From: Phorcus lineatus
Lineage: Eukaryota > Mollusca > Gastropoda > Trochida > Trochidae
DNA: 64,000 nt
Direction of reading: 5' to 3'
Assembly: GCA_921293015.1 (NCBI GenBank)
Contig: OV121092.1
Coordinates: forward strand, 35,347,764-35,411,763
The notes under the pieces are model-generated. The model ran no database searches and was not told the origin of the DNA. It saw only the letters and a program-made list of their open reading frames with translations. This document shows positions 58,501 to 64,000 of this stretch, one piece after another. The translations under genes and the position numbers were made by a program. Within the stretch, counting starts at the first letter, position 1. Each line of letters begins with the position of its first letter.

Positions 58501-61048
58501 ATGTTCGTATTCATTTAAATTATAACCTTAATGAAACTTTAATCTGTAAAGTTTCATTCCTAACAAAATTCAGAGATTTTGGAACGATTACAGACAACTC
58601 AATAGTGTTATGCAGATTCAATTTTTTTGTGAATTTTTTTCTTACTGTGCTGTGCTGCTTGCATTATGGTTTAACAGGAAGAAGGAGTCGGCTCTGTGAG
58701 ATGCCTTTACAAGATGCCCATTAGAGTCATTACGTGCGAACCTTTCCATTTAAAGGGTAGTAAATGGTCATGTAATGAGGTTTCTATCAAACCTCTTGAC
58801 TACTGACTTGAGAACCCTACTCTTAAACTTTGTTATGTGTTCTTTTTATTCTCAAACTGTTTTGTTGTATTTGAAAAAAAACAAGGTGGTATGTAAATGG
58901 AATCTTCACCTAAAGGGAATTTGTCATCTAACGTGTATTTTTTAAAGCTAATAAAGAGGCAAGTCTGCGATGAAATTTAAGTGTAAAGATCTTAGGCCCA
59001 TTACGATGCTTGTATATGACGATTGGTGAACGCAAGTCTTCGGTACAATTGAGAGATCACATTTAAATAACGACCTGTATACTAGTAGACCCCTTAATCA
59101 AAATTCGCAATAGAAGATAAACGTTAGTAAGTATGAGTTTAAATGATTCTAAGTTATCTAAACAAACCTTTTCTGGCGATTACTGGCGAAAGTTTAAGGC
59201 GATTACCACAGTGCGTTCATCCTGTTTAGTTGACACTTGGTGATACACACTCTAAGTGGTTATTGAAACATCATTAGACACAGGTTGTCAACAAAAACCT
59301 TCAGTACTTCATTTACACCTCTCCACAATGGAGATGAAAGACAGACTTTTAAACTTAAAACTATTTCATTTAAATATCTAAAGTTTTAGGTCATTGCTCA
59401 ACTTGAAGTAGACCCTTACCATGAAGCAGCGGAGATAAAAAAGAAACTCGACCATGAAGAGTTTGAGCTCGAGCTCCAATAGGGTTCCAACCACAGGTAT
59501 TTTCATGATTGTCGCCTTAATGAATTCCTTTAATCTCACAAGAATTAATGTGATACAATTATATTTTCAATTATGATGATTTTAACGACTATAACGACTT
59601 GATCTATTAAACCTCGAAGCTTTTGTTACAAGGTTGTTGGACAGGAAATCATTCTTGAATTGGGTTCGTTGAGTGTATTGCAATCAGAAGGGAATTTTCT
59701 GTCTTTTTTATCTGCAATAATGACTTAATACTTCTAGAATTTTTATTGTGCTTTCCGAAATGAGTTTAAAAATTCGTGTTGAGTCACATGAAGGGAGCCA
59801 TTATAGTTTTCACACATCATCTTCAAATTTGTTTCGACCATATGCATCTCATTGGAATCAGTGACCATATCCCCATTTATAACATATTTCCATCATCTAT
59901 CAGAGATGGCAAATTACTTTATATTACAGTAACCTTCATATCTGAATGGTATTAAGATAGATTCTACAGCATGGACATGAGAAATGATAACCGAGGTGTA
60001 CATTTCAAATGCTCTTACTAAGACCATGTTACTTCATGAATCTTTTTCTAAACGATGTTTAAATATTTGTTCATTTCATTCAATAATTCTATTCTGCATA
60101 TTGTAACGTCAGTTTATGGAATATGTTCCATTGTTTTGTGACTGTCTTGAACCATAGAAAACAATGTTTCTTCTATAAATTGTTTGAGTGCACGGCCAAT
60201 GTTCTAGTCATCCAAATTTAAAGGCTGTTAAACAAATCAGTTAAACTAGGGCTTTGAACTTTGCCAATTCGGTTTCTCCATATTGTAAAAGGTTTCCAGA
60301 AACATAATGTTCATAAGAATTTCTTTATTTTACTGAAATTACTACCAAACATCTTTAAAATATTAACATTACTAAAATGTCCTGAAAAAAAACAATATAG
60401 TGTTTACATTTTTTTCTTTGACAGTTCAGCGGCCAAGGTAATTAACAGAAATACCTTTTTGTCAACAAAATAACTGAACTCAAATCGTCAAAAAAAAGAG
60501 GTAAAAAAGTGAGACGTAACAGACATTGTCCCAGCCAAATGTCAACTATTGTTGAAATTGTGACATGTCACAAGACTCAGCACTAGTCATGGCTTATTGT
60601 CACAAACAAGAATACTGTGTTCTCTGAAGAAGCTTTCAAAATTTTTGTCCGTGTGGCACCAAGAAATAATTAACTCTGGTTTAAGTGACAATATATTTTG
60701 AAGGGCTGGAAATCTATTCTATTATATCTATTCTACGTGATGAAAAATTTCCATAAAGCAAAAAATATAGAGAAGAAATCATTTGACATTTGACAGACAT
60801 ATCATATCATACGTGTAACTGATTACGGGTAGAATTCGACATACATGAATGCAAGTACTTTTTTCGATGTAATTGTTATTCATGAACAATCACATCCTTA
60901 AATAGTGATAAATAAGTGAAAAACTAACGTCGCAAAATGCTATTGTCAAAACACACGCACGCACACACTGATCTAACGAATTGAAAACCATTCCGGTGTT
61001 TAAAGCATTATAAAATCGCAGGTATCATTGTTTGGATCAAAAGTAACT
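55535..61048. other. AT-rich spacer
   Basis: No gene, RNA or transposon was recognised. A 13-base direct repeat cctatctcattct lies at about 57685-57715, and a short acacgcacgcacac run at about 60951-60967. Confidence 0.5.
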
Positions 61049-61110
61049 CATCCTGTCTCAGGGTAAGAAGAGTGGAGCGTCAGCTATACGTCTTGCCCTG
61101 AGACAGGATG
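61049..61110. repeat. Strong hairpin, 19-bp arms
   Basis: catcctgtctcagggtaag at 61049-61067 pairs with 61092-61110 at 18 of 19 positions (the remaining one can form G-U), with a 24-nt loop. GTAACTC occurs on both sides (61043-61049 and 61114-61120). It may be a tiny foldback element or a precursor-like RNA hairpin; no homolog is known to me. Confidence 0.7.
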
Positions 61111-63000
61111 AAGGTAACTCGGATCTGTAACTTGTTCAACATTATTAATTTTTTAGAAAAAGGTTGTGGACAGGTTGTTGATAGCTATGGTTAAAACAGA
61201 AAGTGAGATTAGGTGAAAGGCTTGAACTCATTTTTCAATCCAATTGGAATTCCGTGACAGCTTTATCATTACATACCCACGATTAATCATCTAGATATGA
61301 GTTATGAAAGATCACTTTTGACAGTTAGGTAATCAAAAAGATATCTAATAATTCAACAGCGTTTGATGCATGTGAAACAGGTCGCAGGTTGTTAATAAAT
61401 GGATCTTTGTTAACTGTGATTGGGTTCTTGTATATTTCAAATTATAAGATTGAGCTGTCTCATTTCTGGATGAAATATACAGACTTTTAGCAATGCGAAT
61501 GATACACACTATTTAAAATGAGAAGATGCCCTTTTGCAGTTTTACTGAAATTCACATTCTACCGTCTTAGTTACCTTATGCTTCAATAGGTTCAAGAACT
61601 TGGTTTGCTGGTACCTATGAGTCGGTTATAATATGTTCATTTCTGCCAGTCAAAAGTCATCTAATGATGCTCACAGACTGAAAATCAAATAAGGATGGTG
61701 AATTCATCAACAATGCCAATGAAGTTACATATATACCTTTAATCATTAAAGCATTATTCATCTTTGATCTTAGTTCAGAGATAAGGGTATACGTATATTA
61801 AAAATCTGCACCTATTTCTAGTTCAGCCTTTTCATCCAACAAAAGTCTATTCCACTTGGTGCATAGTTGACCGTAGATTGGTAAGATATCTTAGTGACGT
61901 CGTAGTGGTGTCATATTTTTTCATCATTGATTGTAAAGAATACAAAGTATTTAACTTTGTCAATTTAAAGTTTAGTGATTTACTTTGTCTTGATTTGCCC
62001 TAAATAAAATCTGAGGAGATACGTCCAAAAGTGATTTTGCTAAAAAGGAGTACAACACCGATTTTAAGTCTACACAAAAGTCCAAGAAGCCAGTCAGCAA
62101 TCAAAGACCCTGAATACAACCAACAACCCTCGCCCTAGTAATCTATCATGTGAGTTATTTGACAAACATTCATATATTTAGGCTATGGAGATGATTAAAT
62201 ACAACCGGAAGTAGTTATTTTGATGTCTTTCCAAAAAACCTGAAAAGCCACAACAACAACAACTTTGGTTATTTGTTTCCTTTTCTATGTTAATGCGTTG
62301 AATTATAACTCTTTTCAACGATACGTTCATTTCCAGACAAGAACTCGATAACCACTAATCATATGTTTCTGAAACTGTGCTTCTGTGTTACCTACCGAAC
62401 GGGAGCCTTTTGATACTTTGTTTGCATGAAAACGAGTAGAATTTGGACTCTCTACAGGGATAACTTAATATCTTAAGCAGAGCTCAAAAACTACTGATGA
62501 TATCTTTCTAAATTTCTACTCAATGTTTTTTTTAGAAATTTTTGTTTTATGATTATAAAGATAAATATTACGAATTATTTGTTACCGATAGCATATGCCA
62601 TCTTCTGATGACTCTTGATGATTCCTTCATGCCTTCATCCAACTTAAGCTTTTCAAACCTTATTGCAGGTTGATTCTAAAGATTAATATTTGACTGCATA
62701 TTTCAACACATGCCCTAATTTAGGAAAACCATTAAATAGGTATGAGTAATGTATACATAACAAATTATTTTCAAATTGGCAAGCAAGAAATAAGAAAGAA
62801 AGTTAATGATTTTACCTATTTTGTTCTTTTAATTAATAGATTTCAATGATATAATAATTGTAGTCCAAAATATGGCCTCTTTTTAATGGTAAGCATCTTT
62901 TATGATTTGAATAATGTCTCTTAACGTTATACTGCTGGAGCCACAAAACGCTATGAAATCAAAACCTGCAACTTTAGTAGTAAATGAACCTTTGAACACG
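61111..63000. other. AT-rich spacer
   Basis: No gene or repeat was recognised. Confidence 0.5.
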
Positions 63001-63133
63001 TCATCTGTCGCTATCTCAATCTTCTAAACTTGTTATTGTTATCAATCTGTCACATAGTTTTAGAGAAAACATTAGGGTGGACTTGTACATATTTTATAAA
63101 CCCGAGAGTAGATTAAAAAAATCAATCAATCAA
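63001..63133 (+). mobile_element. Probable LINE 3' tail
   Basis: A noncoding stretch ends in an A run and atcaatcaatcaat, a short tetranucleotide tail like that of the LINE at 34791 (gattgattgattga). Upstream reading frames are too broken to identify the family. Confidence 0.35.
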
Positions 63134-64000
63134 TATTAGTAGAGAAATATTTTACTTCAGACTGAAGAAATACTAGGTTGATTAGAAATTTAAACTTTGA
63201 ATTTTTGTTGTGCTTTGGTCCTAAACTTAAGAAAATTATAATTTATATAGTGAATATAATTCGGAGTGCGTAAGTTGGCCTTGTAACCAAATCTGCAAGG
63301 CTCAAACACAAAGTTCCAAAAGGTAAAAGTTAGAATTCCTAATAGCATTTGCTGGATGGAACTGAAGGATCAACGAACAACTAATTTAATTATATCCATA
63401 TGCAAGGACGATATTTCTTCAAAGAAGTTGCTTAAAGGATACCATTACATCCTAACAGATTGAATTAAGTCTTAGCTGCAGACAAGAAGGCTTCAATCTT
63501 GAATGACCGATTGATTTGCCCAGCCAGGTCTTTTAGTGTTTCACTTCTGAGTCAAATCACACTGGGATTTGATATTTTCACTCACGTCAGGTTATTAGAA
63601 AAATTAAAGCTTGCTTCCTTTAATATATTAATGATAATCATGATAAATCTCCGTTACAACTTCGATCTAATTAATATTACAAGCTCGTTGCTACCAACAC
63701 AGCAAACATGGATTATAACAGTGAGCTAGTATATAGCTTTTATAAATATCTTATAAGGTATGTTTTATAATTTTTCATTTGGCCAAATACCATAGGGTTT
63801 GAATTAAACTCAAATTGCCGCTCCTATCTTGCATCTTGACCTCTATGATGTCAAAATTAGGTTATTATCCTGTTTTTATTAATAATTAAATAAAGAGCAA
63901 TGTAAATGGTATTTAGTCGAAAGTCTGCGTCCATTTTACAGGTATATAATTAAAATGACCTACTTAACACTACCAATCAACGTTTGTGTTTGCCGATGAC
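63134..64000. other. AT-rich spacer
   Basis: One short motif-free open frame (63499-63729). Nothing else was recognised. Confidence 0.5.

Noticed and set aside
1..64000. CRISPR array, bacterial operon or phage content
   Set aside because: There are no regularly spaced repeats, ribosome-binding sites or tightly packed genes; the architecture is that of a eukaryotic noncoding region with transposons.

Overview
The window looks like AT-rich intergenic or intronic DNA from an invertebrate metazoan, most likely a mollusc (bivalve-like). This rests on a BEL/Pao retrotransposon, Tc1-like transposons, a tRNA-headed SINE whose tail resembles the gttaaacaccaactcac class I associate with molluscan SINEs, jockey/CR1-like LINE tails and many short foldback transposons. 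That identification is inference; no host gene, rRNA or functional tRNA was recognised. Nearly every open frame outside the transposons is short, lacks a recognisable domain and is best read as chance. All alignments and identity statements were made by eye.

Layout. 1-5 kb: unannotated AT-rich sequence, a 58-bp internally deleted SINE, TA microsatellites and a hammerhead-like motif. 5-19 kb: an old, diverged repeat array (units A1-A3) carrying foldback hairpins, CRE-like TGACGTCA clusters, a TTAA-flanked MITE, a long-TIR MITE (MITE-A) inside the remains of another (MITE-B), and a dead Tc1 gene. 19-23 kb: mostly featureless, with one LINE C-terminal relic. 23-50 kb: a second diverged array (U1-U4, about 3.2-3.6 kb per unit once insertions are subtracted in the two intervals where this could be done). 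Its units are split by a MITE/LINE/SINE nest (34.5-36.3 kb), an intact BEL/Pao element (38,248-45,736) and a decayed Tc1 element (48,648-49,997). 50-64 kb: mostly featureless, with MITE-B and MITE-A copies at 54.2-55.5 kb, one unexplained 129-codon ORF, a strong hairpin at 61.05 kb and a LINE-like tail at 63.1 kb.

The only clearly intact gene is the 1,983-residue Gag-Pol polyprotein of the BEL/Pao element. Its two 673-bp LTRs show no difference by eye and it is flanked by a 5-bp duplication, so it inserted recently and is autonomous in design. The other elements are non-autonomous or dead. The most informative new-looking structures are two MITE families with long TIRs, CAT...ATG ends and 9-bp target duplications (Mutator-like), the tendency of one to lie in or beside the other, and the two old segmental arrays.
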